From: Hemicentrotus pulcherrimus
Lineage: Eukaryota; Echinodermata; Echinoidea; Camarodonta; Strongylocentrotidae
Assembly: GCA_003118195.1 (NCBI GenBank)
Contig: BEXV01000159.1
Span: 173,575-237,574, forward strand
Length of the DNA: 64,000 nt
Direction: 5' to 3'
The notes beneath the pieces were generated by a model. The model was not told where the DNA came from, made no database searches, and saw only the letters and a list, made by a program, of their open reading frames with translations. The translations under genes and the position numbers were made by a program. Each line of letters opens with the position of its first letter. Positions within the stretch are counted from its first letter, which is position 1. This document shows positions 1 to 14,383 of the stretch, piece after piece.

Positions 1-3000
1 GCTGTCTTGTATATGGAGTGGATATAAATTGTAAATGTCACAAAATGTTGTTTTTATAACTAGATGGTGTACTCATTGTGCATTAATTTCCAAATTCAGG
101 AGAAGTTTTTCATGTACCATGCTGATCATGATTGATAGATGAAACTGAAGGATTTTTTCTTTTTAATTACCTTTTAAGCTTCACATATAGTAACATTATA
201 TGATTAACACATGAAATCCTTCTAAGCTAAGTTAAGGAGCGAATTGAAAGTATGACTGAAAGTATGAAACACATTAAATCACTTTCTGATACAATTCTTT
301 TGTTACATTATTGCGCTAATGTCACAATCGAAAAATTATTCTCCGATCCCATGAGTCATTTGCACACAGATTATTTTACAGTTTATTTTGGGGTGTATTT
401 TTTGAATAATTTGAACACCAGTCCCTTTAAACAGGATAATATCTCTTACAGTTTTAGTGTCTGCTTTCTCACTCAACTACTAATACATGTAGCAGTGACA
501 TATCAGTGCAATGTAGAAGCACGATGCCATAAAGTGATGCTACAATGATGACAGTAGAACGTGTTCTCATTAACATTATAGTCTCAACATCAGACTCCCT
601 CTGCTGTAGAAAGCAGTGTATGCTTGGTTGTTCAAGATATCCGTTAATTTTAGTCGGAGAATTGTTCATTATCAAAGATGATGAATTCTCCACTTCTTAT
701 ATTATTTCATGAAGATGAGAAGGGATATAGTCTGAATACTCCAGACTCTTGGGAATCCTCTTTCATTGGGAGTGAGTGAAAACTCATTGAGCCTGAAAGG
801 CAGGCTACATCTAACCCTTCCACATGTCCATTCATTTGGTGCAGGCGAAATGCCCATTAATGCATACTTACTCAATTGTACAATTATTTGATGCACACAG
901 ACCCATCTATTACATATTGCATTATCTTCTGTCATGTCAAGTGAGATAGATTCTGATATTCTTGCATCTTGTTGCACTCAATGCATACTACTATGAATAC
1001 TGTGAAAATATTAGTAAATGAAAACATCACTGGAAGAGAAATAAGAACTCCAATGATGCATTAGCAACTGGACATGAAGGAAGATTGTTTAAGCTTGTAC
1101 GGTACTTTTTTCGAAAACAAAAAATTAATGACTTTATCTGGATATTGAACCTGATTTAGAATTAAAATGCCAAATTGTCTGCTTATAACCACAAGATTAA
1201 TCATTAAGAACATAAATTTAATGCCCAATCTGTCTCTCAGCCAATGAATTTATACAACAAAATATAATTAACAATGTATATTTCTACCAATGTACAAACA
1301 GTAGTGCAAATATTACCTTCTACTGTTTCTTTGCACTTTATTTCACATTAAGACATGACTCATTCATGCGACACTCCCTAGTCAAGGAGAATTGCTCATC
1401 AACCGCAGTATTGAAACACATTCATGTGAACTAATGTATTTTTGGAGCACTCTGTTTTATGCTATGTGAAAGCATTGAATGAAGTGAGATTCTGGTGGTA
1501 CCATCTAGGTTCCCTTGAAAGTTTAAGGGGAGTTTACAATTTGAAAACAAATTCTTAAGAGTTTCCGTTAAGATCTCGCTTATCATTTTACAAATTCTCA
1601 AAAGATTTGTCTTGGAAGTTACCAGATACTTCACAACTTTTCAAATTCTTTCACCTGTTAAGAGTACTTTAGTTTACTCTGTCTTTTATTCCTTATTTAA
1701 ACAAGTTCGTACGCATATGTACTGTTATACAAGTTAAGAGCATGAATTGAAGCTGTATAGGACACCATCACTTGAACTTGAAGAACATCCGATCATGGGG
1801 ATTACCAATTAATCACATCACTTATCACCGTCAGACATGCGCATGATGATGGGACTTCAGAGAGATTTATATTCCTCCTACTTCCTCTGAAAAACTCCAC
1901 CCTATAGTCTCAAGTCCTTTTTCCAGTTAGATTAAAGTTCTACTTTAAATCATTCTTTTTTTCAATATATTATACTATTTGCTTATCATACCTTTAAAAA
2001 ATTCAATAAATAACATATTACTGACAATTACTTGTTGGCATGGTTTCCATTTATAAAGGAAATTACGTATTTGCATCCCTCTTTATTGTATTTTGTTGAA
2101 TTAATTTTGACTAGGTGCATGGGGCCGATTTATATTTTGTTATTGAAGGGATGCTCGATTGTTAAGGCTTAGCTTTCAAGTTTGCATGAAATCATTACAT
2201 TACCTTTTATACTTGCACACCAGACAATGTCTTTACCATGTAACTATGAAAATCCAGGTGTTTATGATCTAAATCCCTGACTTGTTTTGCAACAAACAGG
2301 TCAAATATTTGTGGACCCCATCATTGATGGGCGTAGATTGAAAGCCCAAAGCGTACCCCTGGTCCATAGAGCTAGACTGCTGGGGTGTGACCCATATTCA
2401 ACTCTGTATCAACATAATGGGAGGAAATCAGATAACCGGAACAGAGTTTTGTTGACTCCTTCCTGTTCAGACCAGTACCGCTGATTGCCTGTGTTAGCTT
2501 TGCTTTAGTTTCACTGGAGAAATCAATCACTTTTCAGCTCCTATTAAATCATAACTGATGAAAAACTCTTCTTTCTAATCATCTCTACTGTAATGGAGGG
2601 ACAGACAAGCGATTAATTGTGTTTGAGTGATTAAAATTGTTATAAAAACAATCTGCATACCGTTATACTGCACATCGATGCCAAAAACAATAGCGATGCA
2701 AAACATTGGACCAACAGCTGTGGGAGTGTGATTGTTACATTTCCAGATTGGATTATGAGGTGCATGCATTGGACCTTGTTGTATCAAAGTGCTGTGTAGC
2801 ACTGAACTGAGTACAGTACAGGTTTGTTGTGCACCCAGTCATGTGATATAGAAGAATCCTTGTTGCTCTTTTTATAGCCACCTGTAGAATTCCTGGAGAT
2901 AATAAAAATTCAGTCCTTGTATTGGAGGGCTTTGAAGTCTGAAACCTGTTCATTGTAATTGGCTCTTTTCACATGCAGCGTATGACATTTAGCTTTCATT

Positions 3001-4088
3001 AAAACGAATGGAAGATTCCAAGCTGAATTACCAGGTCTTTGAATCGCATTGTTAGTTTTCTCCAGCAGTTGGTTTGTTTTGTGTATAGGTATCAAGGTAT
3101 TTTTGTGGATGCATGTGCCTTGAAAAGCTGTGCTGGAGGAATACCATACATTCCATATATGTACATTGTAGGTGTGGCCATGGTGTGGTAATGTACACTA
3201 TGGTGATCCTCAGAACTGATCAAGGATACAGGAAGTAACATTGAACTTGAGCCCAGCCTCAGGCCAGTCAACAGCTATCTTGGAAAGCAGTAACGCAAGC
3301 AGATCTACAACTCGCTTTTGTCTATTTTCTTGAGGGGAAAATCCCCATGTGCATGTCATAACAGTGTAGTTAAACACCACCAAACAGTGTCTCTTCGTAG
3401 GAGTATAGGATTTCATGCATGTTCGTGTCACACCACAAATCTGATATCCCTGTTTGAGACGAGTAAAATAATGCAGGTAGGAGGACGTGGTAGTGCGTGA
3501 GGTCATAGAAGCGGGGTTGGCAATTATAGCTCACAATCAGTGACGCTTCCTCATTTTTTAGAGCTGTTTATCTCGTTGTTAGACTTTGAACTTGACTCGT
3601 TAACAATTTGCTTCTCAAGTAGCACACGTTCTTTTAAGTTTTATGACCCCATAGGTCAAAATAAATACTGTCGCGCTTCCGTTGTTACATGGGAAGTGTT
3701 ACACAAGAAAAGAGTACATAGCATATGATACGTGCCAGACACACCGTCGTTACTTGCAAGAAGCTCCTGTGACATTTCTGGACTATAGGGGACTATAATT
3801 ACCAGGAAGCCATCAGGGACGTCTGCTTAAGTTAAGGATCTGAGCATTGTTGCCAAATCTCCTATTTCTGCATATACATAACGTGTAAAGTCAAAGGCAT
3901 AGACTGCTGTCTAGAAGAACCTGTCACTTTTTTTTTTCAACTAAAGACAACTTTCTTCATGAAGGAGTAAGAGGCAACCACTTTTGTAATTGAGGATCAT
4001 TGAAAGAGTTTTTAGAGTGAACAGGATCCATTGCTCATAGAGTGAATGTTGTACTTGATTCTTTGAAAAAGAAGAAGAAGAACCAGAC
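1..4088. other. Upstream non-coding DNA (5' flank or 5' UTR/intron of IQSEC)
   Basis: AT-rich sequence with many stops in all frames. The longest open frames are under 100 codons and show no recognisable domain. The last ~50 bases are purine-rich (a GAA run) and contain an in-frame TGA at 4058-4060 just before the IQSEC start codon, so the end of this stretch is likely 5' UTR of that exon. I cannot place a promoter or the transcription start. Confidence 0.5.
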
Positions 4089-4255
4089 ATGAAGAAGAAA
4101 GGAAAGACATCATTAGCTGTGCCAGAGGGAAGTTCACCAGAAACTTCTCCACGCTCCTCTCCTCGATCCTCACCCGTTTTCTCAAGAAAGTCTTACATTC
4201 GGTTCCGCTTTCACCATTACTTTGGGGGTGATGCACAGAGCGACGACACGACAGG
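4089..4255 (+). CDS. IQSEC: IQSEC coding exon 1 (start codon; Ser/Pro-rich N-terminus)
   Basis: ATG at 4089 follows an in-frame TGA (4058-4060). The exon encodes a basic, Ser/Pro-rich start (MKKKGKTSL...) with repeated S-P-R-S and an aromatic-basic patch, [14 protein letters not shown]. It ends ...ACA GG before GTAAGG (donor GT at 4256-4257). The two leftover bases GG join the T opening exon 2 to give GGT GAC CAG. This is the least conserved part of the protein, so exon 1 rests on the start context, donor and phase match. It may be one of several alternative first exons. Confidence 0.72.
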
Positions 4256-7200
4256 GTAAGGAAGAAAAAAAAGAGACAAAAGAGTATTCTTATTCTTCAT
4301 CATCCCCCACCCCCCCATAAATGTTGGTTTCTGCATTAATTGCACACCGGATAAATGCAAATGTTTTATATGAATTTCCGCTCATTTTACTTTATTCCAA
4401 AGACAGTCCTTTATGATGATGCTACCTTATACAAATTTACTACAGTGTGGGTATGTTAATTGGAATATTGTTAAATTGGACACACTGTAAGCCTGTAACA
4501 CAAGTTAGACAAGCAGTAGAACAAAGTAGTTCGTCAATATTATAGTAAAGTGTTTGCCAGCGAAAGGAAAGTGAAAAGACAGGATTTGGTTATAATTATA
4601 TGTAGCAAATAATGTAGCAAATCATGAGCAAGGGATCTGCATACTCTTATGTCTTATGAATACATGTTTATAACCATTAATACTTTGAGCTCCTGTGTTC
4701 TTCCGAATTGTTAATAATTGACATACTTTGTCCAATGTACATTTTTAGTACAAATATCGAGAAGTACAAATGATCCCATTGTTTCCTAATGTATGGACTT
4801 TACCATTGTGTAGCCATGTAAAATTTACACAGGCAGATTATGCTAGAATATACTGTTAGCTTTGTGAGTGGGCAAAGAATTTATGGTCATGCATCATATC
4901 ATTGAATTGAATTGATTACCCACAACAATGTAGCATTTGATTGACAACTACTCAAGCAAATACTCCCAACCAAATATCTCTTTGCGATGTTGCAAATTAA
5001 AGTGCTCTCCTTATATCATGTGCTGAGACATAGAATAGGTGTCAACTCTGTAAAAGTATATGGATTAATGTCCTTTTGGTTCTCAGCAGACAGAAGGAAT
5101 AGAGTCACTCAAATTATTCCAATTCAGTTTTGATGCTCCCAAGAGTTTCTTTTGATAATTTTTTTTCAGTTTAAATGTTTCTTCTTTGAGACAACCCAAA
5201 GGCTTGGAAATTTGTTTTTGATTTAGTGAATACACACATAACTGATGTTGTTGGAATAGATGGTGACGGCAAGTTAACTTCCAATATTTAGTTCGAATGT
5301 CTTGAATGAAAGTCAACTAAAACAAAAATGCTTACTCTCAGAAACAACAACAAAAAACCACAACAACAACTACAACAACCCCCCAACAGAAGGGGGAAAA
5401 ACGCTTGACAGAGGTTTACCTTAGAATTGCTTCAGCAAAAGTATGCCAAGTGGATTTCTATCTGTTAGCATAAAAGGTAAAGTCTACAATATCACCAGGA
5501 GTCTCGAGAAGAAATCATCTGCTAAGAGGGCAACAACTCATTTACTTCACAGATTTAACACCCTTTCGGCTCTAAATAAATTATCAAATACACATCAAAT
5601 GTGACTACCGGTACTTTTATTTATAGGAAACTGTTCTGTTGCTGCTTTACATATCTGGTTCTGTATCAGCATACATCAGAATCTACGTCATTCTCTGATG
5701 GTAATGCCACTTTTAAGGAAATCATTGATCAGAAAGAATCATTTGCTTCCACCATGCACAGAGCAAAGTGGAAGAAAAAGAGGAGAAAAATATGAAAACT
5801 CAAACACGAGTTCTTGCAGTTTCTTAATAGATAACAAAATACATCGCTATTGAGGCACAATTTTGAACAGGAAAAGGAAAATGAAAGATGAGAATTAAAA
5901 AGACTTCCTGGTCGCTTAACTGCATGAAAGGAAGAGAGGCACCCAGTGCATGTGACATTGATGTAAGGAAATGAGATGGAAGAGCAAAAGGTCAGCCCTA
6001 GCTCTATGAAAAATGATATTAAATGAATGAAGGGAAGTCCTTAATAATCAGAAGAGGAGCAAGTTATGGTTTTACTTTCTGAGGAGATCAAATTTAATTG
6101 CCATTAAACATTGAAGACCCCATGCAATGAAAGTGAAAATGGACAGCTGTAATTATTGGGTGTGGAAAGTAAGTGGGAAGTGTTACTTTCATTTTTTTAT
6201 AAATATGTTGAGCTCAAGGTATATTTAGAGAAATGATGCTTTTGATTGCTAGAGGAAATCAAATTAAATTTTGTAAGCACATTATTTCATGTGCTATACA
6301 TAGACCTACACATTGAAGGCTTCAGCCCACTTTAGACCTATGGCCCAAAAGACTGACGCCCCCTTAGGCCAACATGTTGATCTTGTGTGCCTTCTGACAA
6401 CCTTTCTATCGATTCATGTGGTTGGCATTGTCTTGTTGGCTTTTGGTCATCTGAGACCCCTCTGCCCCTCCCCTCTGGAAATAAAAACTTAAGGTATTGT
6501 CTCATGTTGCTGTTCGGGAAAATGAAACCCTCTTTGATGAAATATGAAATTCAAAGATTGATAAGGTTATTTATGCCTTAATCATAAATCTGTATTGGCC
6601 TAATTGTAAACAAGCACACATTAATTGATGATGGTGCTATATTTCTGTTTAAATACATTCAAAGGCACTAGCTTGCTGTCTATTTGGGTCTTTTCTCTTA
6701 TTTCTACTTTTCTAACTGCCACTGGAATACATTTTTATGGAGAAAAAGTTTTTTTTTATAAGGATTGTAGCAAATATGAAATTGGGTGCTGACAAAATAA
6801 TGACTTTGGCTGATGTAATTTTGAGTGTCTTTAATATCATTGGATTGTGGATTGGAAAAAGGTAACTCACAGATTTAGAAATCAGCAAGCCAAAGGAGGT
6901 TAAAGTGATTGGCTAACATTGTTAGGAATTTAAAAATGTCTACCGTAATTCTGTTACTTGAAAATGGTATAAACATGCAAGGTATAATTTTGAAATATGG
7001 CTAGTCTCAAGTCATAAAACCTTTGGGAAGTATTTGAAAACTCGAGTAACGGTCTCTATTTAAAAGGTCTCAGAGACGCGATATTATACAAAATCGTGGT
7101 TTGCGTTGAACTTACAGCTTTTCAGTCTAAACAATGGTAGTTTTCAGGGTTTTTGAGTACTAATACATGTACCCATACACATGTTTCATTTAGTTTGAGA

Positions 7201-10200
7201 ATTTTTTAGATCGGCTATTCGCAAAGCTAGCCAATCACTTTAAATCTAACCTTGCAGAAATGATTAAATGTGATCTTAGTCCCGTTCTTACACCTCCTAC
7301 TATACTCTCATGTGTGTTGTTTCTCTCTTAACCTACAAACTAAAACCTCCCTACTCTTTCTAGAATGGACCAACCCTTCGTCACAACTTCAGAAGTTTCC
7401 CCCCTTTCCCTTCCCCCGCCTAACTCGAGCACAAATTGCTCCTTTCCTGTGACATCATTCCGTATTATAGTTCTCCTCACAACACCAAGGCTCTACAGCA
7501 GAAACTTGGGAGTGCTGTCAGGCATCCCCTCATGCTCTTCTTGAGCCCCCTCTCCTGGCATCTAGCTCTTATAGTTATAGGATAGTGCTGTTTACTAGAG
7601 ATCTCTCTTTCTGACTCTCTCCCACTCTCTCATACTTGTTTTGGTATGACTTTGGACTTTTGGACATCCCTGTAGCACAGCACAGGTGATCTCTGCTATA
7701 GCTGTGGGGTTAAAATGATGAGAGATTTAATTGTCCATCCATGTTGAGGATTATTTAGTATGATATATTCTGGAACACCTTGATCTGTAGATGTTGGTAG
7801 TATGTGGCTTGCTAGTGAATTTTGGAATGATCTGGTCCTAAACTTTCATGAATTTGTGGACTTATGTCTTGGATTACCATTTGATAGGTGAGTAAACAAA
7901 AATATCCATTGTCTCAACTTTAAAGTGCAGGGTAACAATGCCTCAGATTCTGAAACAAAATCCTGGAGTTAGCTCATGCTGCAATCATAATTATAACCTT
8001 TAGGTTAGTCAGGAATCCCATGACTTTTGCAAGCCGATCGCCTGTCTGATTATCAAGATATTTATGATTGGAAATTGAAATTTCATTTTTCATTTTCTTA
8101 ACGTTTTTTTATAACACTAAAGTCTATTGGGGAAAATGAGTATGGTAAAACCGGTCACTCAAAGATTTTTCTTTTGGGGGCACTTCTTGATCATTTTGAA
8201 GGGCAATTTTTTAGGACTTCATTATTACACCATATCACAGACACTCATAACATGTAGGGCCATATATCTCAGATTTTAATTGTTAAATGATGCCTTTAAT
8301 ATATACAGTATACTTCTATGTGCTGGTTTATAACTTGTTATGTGTATTACACAGTATGATACAGGGCAGAGAAGGGTGACCTACCTCTGTGGAGTTTATC
8401 TGGCTGATTTAATAATAACGAAGTATTTCTGTCTGCTTTTGCCATTAAACTTGGTATGCCAAATCATCTACCTCTCATGGACAATACGCCCTCACATACA
8501 TCAACCAAGTAGGCTCTGCACGCATGAATGAAAGATTGGCTCATTTATTTTTCAGAAGGGATTAATCAAGCTTTGTTCTTTAACAACTATAGTTTACTAG
8601 AGTAAACAACAACCATTTCTCTTTACTAATGGAATAATGTTGAAGTTATTTTGTAATGAGTACATAATCAATCCCTTGTGCTTTTTGAGAGCTAATTTAT
8701 GCCGAAGATCATGTCAGATACCCCCCACCCCCTCCCTGAAAGGAAAACAAAGGGAGATTTATATGTCATATTTTGTTAACATCACAAGAAGTGTAGATGA
8801 TGAGTATTAACCCCTTGCCAACTGGAACCGTGTGGCTCCTGTATATGAAGCCAATGTGAATGCAAGAATCCAGTTGCCAATGGGTTAAGGTAAAGTTATC
8901 TGTTCAGAGCCAGAAGGGCACTAACTCTGTGTTAGAGGTAGCACTCTTGTGCATGGTTGTGGCGGCCTCAATCTGGCTCCAGACAGATGAGGTGTTAATA
9001 AAACATATAACAAGTAAAGGTATAGTAGTCATGATTGGTAAGGCTCTATCCTTCTTGTTGGTGATCATATACCCTGTCTAACAAACTGGAGCATTGTGAC
9101 TACTGATGACTTAGTCATTCAGAAGTTTGTTGAAATGTAGAAATGTATGTCTCAAGTTCAGACAGGAAGCACTATAGCTGTGAGGGCAATATCATTGCAT
9201 AATAGATCCAATTAAGCGTCCTGTCATACATGTGTGTGAGTTTGAGGTTAATTACTTCCCTGCTAAGCATGTCATATGGACCCAATCAGGTGAATTTGAA
9301 TGGAGGTACGTTTGACAAATTGAATCATCAAATATCGTATTCAGATGTATTTATTTTGTTTTAAAAACAACTATAATATATAACAATATATTTAAGAAAA
9401 CATCAAAATTCAGATTTTTGTTAAATGAATCTTTACGAAATATGAAAACCGGTATGAAATAAAACATGGATGGCAAAGTAAAACACTGATCAATGGTTAA
9501 ACTTTTTTTTCTAGGTAACTGTATACCGGTATGTTAACAAATTTAATAGGGATGAATTTGGAGAATGTATAAAGTTTTATGTTAGAAGGTTCTATGGAAA
9601 GTGGTACATTCTTAGAAATAAAATCTGCTGATAACTAGAAGGTTAATTTTTATCACTTCATAGGAGTAATAATGCCCTTCTTGCTCTCACTGTACAACAT
9701 GACTCTTCCTCATGTCAGGCACTATTCAAGTAAAAGTAGATTCATGATGCAACTGCTGTTTAGCTAGCTTGGTGTTTCTAAAATGGTTCACCACACTGCC
9801 TCAGAGTCACTCTTCAAATCTCTCGTAATTGCGTCAGAGCTGTTATCATTCCTATCGATTGCAAACCGTCCCAAGAGCCTGAAAATATTAAAATCATCAC
9901 ACAAATGCCAAGCTACGCTACTAGAGGTATTGATTACAATGAGAGCTAATTGCTACTCGCCAGGTCCCTATGCAGCATGACTCTGCTAAAAGACAATGAC
10001 GCTGTTGTTAAGTGTAATGACGTGATTAGCTCTTCAGAAGCCCATATTAAAAAAATAGTTGAACCGTACTCTTGCATTGTGATCTTTCAATATATTTTTC
10101 ATTAATATAATCCCTCCCCCTTTTTTTTTAATTATTGTTTTGTATAGAAATTCTGTGAAATGTTTTTTAATTGGGATCTGGAGATATAGTTTAGACCTCT

Positions 10201-13200
10201 TAATGTTTTTAGTACAGGGGAGAAATTGTTGGGAAACACAATATGAGGATCAAATCAAATAATGACACAACAGATGGAGGAATATTTTAGTATTTAGATA
10301 GTTTCTATACCATGAATGCACTCAATTGCACTGTAAAGAAGGTACATTAGCTACTGTTTACAAACTTGTATCTTAAGCTATGGTCACAAATCTGAGCAGG
10401 CGCCGCCCAAATTTTAACTCCGCGCTAAAACTTCAGCGGCAACCGAGCGATGCCCTAAAAACGAGCGGTGCCTGGGCAGCCGCCGCTCGGTGGCCGGGCA
10501 GCCGTCGGGCAGAATTGGTTAAAAACTCGCCGCTCGGCCGCCGAGCAGGCTACTTTTGGGTAATGTGACCATAGCATTAGGTTATTAAGCTAGCCCTGTC
10601 AAGATGTTGTTTTGCTTTCGAAAAATACATATGGGGGGGGGACTATTAATTCTACCACTCTTATCTTTTCCCAACAACTGATTTACACTTAATATAGCAT
10701 TTACTTCTAGAAAGTAATTATTTTCTTTTCTTTCCTTTCTCTTAATCACATGAACCTAATGGTAGGCAGTATATAAGGCACTAGCTCACTGTTTTGAGGT
10801 GCTCATATATTTCTAGAAATAACTCTGAAGTCACTGTGCCAAGATGTTATAATATAATCATGAAATTGCACCTGACACTGACTTTATTGTCATCCTACAC
10901 AATTGCGTCAGAGATAGACCCTTAGGGAGCATGAGTAGTGTTCCGCTGATGATGACTTGGCTTCAGGATGATCCTTTCATTTGGGGGGTAACTTTTTTCT
11001 TTGAGGTTTCTTGTAAAGAATGGTATTCTTCTGTCTATTCGTGTCACTTCTAGATCAATGTATGTAATACAATACCTTTAGATATCCTGCATTTCTGCTC
11101 CTTTCATGAAATTCTTGTTATTTTTCCCTTTTGATCATTCAGTGTTATTGCTGGCCTTCACAGCTACTTCACACAGACTTTGAGATAAGGCGGAGTGTTT
11201 TCATGTTCATGTCTATTAATTGTCTTATTTCGTAACTATGACAGTCAAATGCCCCATCCCTTGCATGTAGATGTGTAATAAGAATACTAGAAATCAAGTT
11301 GTTTATATTTCACATTTTGATAGTATATGTTCTTCATCAATAGCAGTATAGTACTAGGCCTGTCTTCATCAGCTCAAGTTAGCCAAATAACCGACTATTT
11401 TCAGACTAGACTAGACCAATACGCTCGTCGCAATCTAGCTCGGATGGGCGCAAATTAGCCCGCTATTTCCCAAATAGCGGGAAACATGGCCAAGATTGCT
11501 TGGGATATTTGGTCAAGAAAATATCCTGCTAATTGCAACTGCAGGATGATGAAAACGCTGATATAAGGCTGAGTGTTTTCATTCATGTTCAAGTCTATTG
11601 TCTTATCACATAACTATGACAGTCAGATGCCCCCATCCCTTGCATGTAGATGTGTAATAAGAATACTAGAAATCAAGTTGTTTATATTTCACATTTTGAT
11701 AGTATATGTTCTTCATCAATAGCAGTATAGTACTAGGCCTGTCTTCATCAGCTCAAGTTCGCCAAATAACCAACTATTTTCAGACTAGACTAGACCAATA
11801 TGCTCGTCACAATCTAGCTCTGATGGGCGCAAATTAGCCCGCTATTTTTCAAGTTGGGAGGAAACATGGCAAAGATTTCTTGGGATATTTGGTCGAGAAA
11901 ATATCCCGCCAATTGGATCTGCAGGTTGATGAAGACGCAAATTAACTAGCTAATTTGCGATTAGGATAGTTGTAATAGCGGGTTATTTGGCAATCTCGAG
12001 CTGATGATAATGGGCCTACTTTCTCCTATTTCCACGTTGCCACACCACAAGAGCAAAATTGATACATATTTTCTTCCATGGCCGGCTTTGACTTGATCTG
12101 CCCTAGCTTGGCACGCACTGACCAGGATAAACCAAGTCTATGCCTGGTGAACCTTAGCTGAGGTCATTCACTCTACATAGAGGGATGTCTCGTTTGATAA
12201 ACCTGAGCTGCATTTACACTGCAACCAAAAGACATTACTTGTTCTCAAATTCTGGTGTTTCCTCAGTATAGTACACTACCAGCAAACATGACAAAAAACT
12301 AAACTTTGGAGTGTTTTTTTTTAAAACGCTTACCGAAAATTCACAGAATTTTGCTGCATAAATAGAAACTTTGTTATGATGCCAGTTTTTCGTCATGTGA
12401 CTCTTCTGGCTTCTGTGCAATCGCATGTAGAGTAGCATCATGTCTCGCATGAACAGCGTTTACAGTATGAGCAAACAGTGATGGTTTTTATGCGTTTTTC
12501 CAGTAGTGTGAATGGCCCAAAATCAACGCTAGAATTAAAGCCTGGTGAAACTTCATCATGCGTCTGTCTTCCCGCAAAGTATCGTATTCATAATGCTGTG
12601 TTATTGGCACACATTCTGTTGTCCTGAGGATTTGCAGAGTAAAAAATGTCTCAACATTTCAGATAGTGCAAGCATGTAATGTATATATCTTTAATTGGCT
12701 CTTATCTTAAGCATGTTTTTTGGTGGTTACCACATTGCAGAGATAAAGAGGAGATACATTTTAATCTTCATGTCTGCATATGATATGCCACTGACTGAAA
12801 TAAGACACCAGTGAAAGCAATGTAGCTCCTGCAGAAGTTTATCTCCCGCCAACTCTTTAAGTTGCAAAAACAGAAATTTGGTTGATGATCAGTAGAATTG
12901 ATGTTTCACTTAGAAGAGCTGTAGGCTTGAAAGCTGTGCTGTCTAGAAGAGTCCAAATTTCTAAAGAAATAAAAAAATCTTGTGCAGGGAAGCTTGTACT
13001 TGCCCTCTTGTTTTGTGAGCGAGCTCCTTGATTCCGAGAAATAGTTGGACTTGTGTGGCCAATGCTATAAATACAAATGACCCATAGGAATTTGTTTCTG
13101 GCCTTCTTCTTCCAAGTTCTAATTGTAGTGTAGATGGGTTACAGTTTGACCTCCATCCAGCCGACTTCCATTTGACCCATGAACCATCATGTTATGATGA

Positions 13201-14339
13201 ATGTAAGTATGAAATTAATCAAACCTACCTTTGTGCCTTTGTTAGCATTCAGTCAATTTTTTTTTCTCATCCATTTGTCACATCTGTATTATTTGTGTCA
13301 CGGATGGCACGTACCAACATCTTTTCTTCCATTGAAAAATCTTAGCCTTCTACTGGGTTTCTGTTTGTTCATTTTTGTGGACAAATAGTCATCGGTGTTT
13401 GTGTGCATTCTCCTGGAGTGTGTATTATCAATATTCATACAGACTAATGAGTTATCAATCTTTCATACGTCACTGGTTACGTCGATTCGGAACAATGGTG
13501 TATGCTTTGAAAAATGCGATAAGAAAGAGGAAGTTTGAATGGTCCGGTGTGGGTTGTCGCCTTTAGACTCTGCGGTACGTTGAAGGACATCAATAGGATA
13601 TAGGTGCCTTTGCATTGATGATTCTGGCTACGACCGTGACTCATTTTTAGAATAAAAACTGGAAGAGGATTTGGTCGGATGGGTGGTATTGTGATCATTT
13701 TAACGGCCCAACCTCATAAAGAGAGGCAACTTTTGTGTCTATGGATATATTTATTTGGTTTATATTAGGTGCACTTTACCAGTATTAATCGTTCAGTATT
13801 GAGAGCTTTGTAGGCTTCAGAGACCGAAGAGTTTTTAGCTAGTGCTGTCCAATCTCGTAAACACTGCAAAATGATTTTGGAAGATGATACACAACAGAGG
13901 TAAGGATATCGGCCTAAGAAATACATGTATAGTTTGTGATATGATTATATAAGGATTATTTGTTTATCATTTTTAGTGTCATCTTTATCTTAGACGAATG
14001 TCGAGTTCATCACTGAATTTGTAGAATGTATCTTATTCCATTCTGTAGTTGGTAAATCAAAAGGTAAGTGCAATAGTTCATTTTGAAGAAAGTAGGGAAG
14101 TAATCTTTATTCCAAAGACTTGATTGCTACGTCTCAATAAAATGAATATTGTAATTNGGTGTGTGTGTATTTGGGTTTTTACAGATGTGTATCAATCAGA
14201 TATGATTATTTACGTCTGGGGACCGACTTTTAACGTCACCATCTGAAAGACGCGACTCAGTTTCGAACCTGGGTCCTCGGCTGAATCAGTTTGTAACTTC
14301 CACTGTTAGCTGGATTACAGGCGCACGCCACAACGCCTA

Positions 14340-14383
<44 letters not shown>

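Noticed and set aside
2287..2484. 65-codon + strand frame with protein-like composition, upstream of IQSEC
   Set aside because: No ATG-led start in good context (begins TTG), no family match and no evidence of splicing to exon 1.
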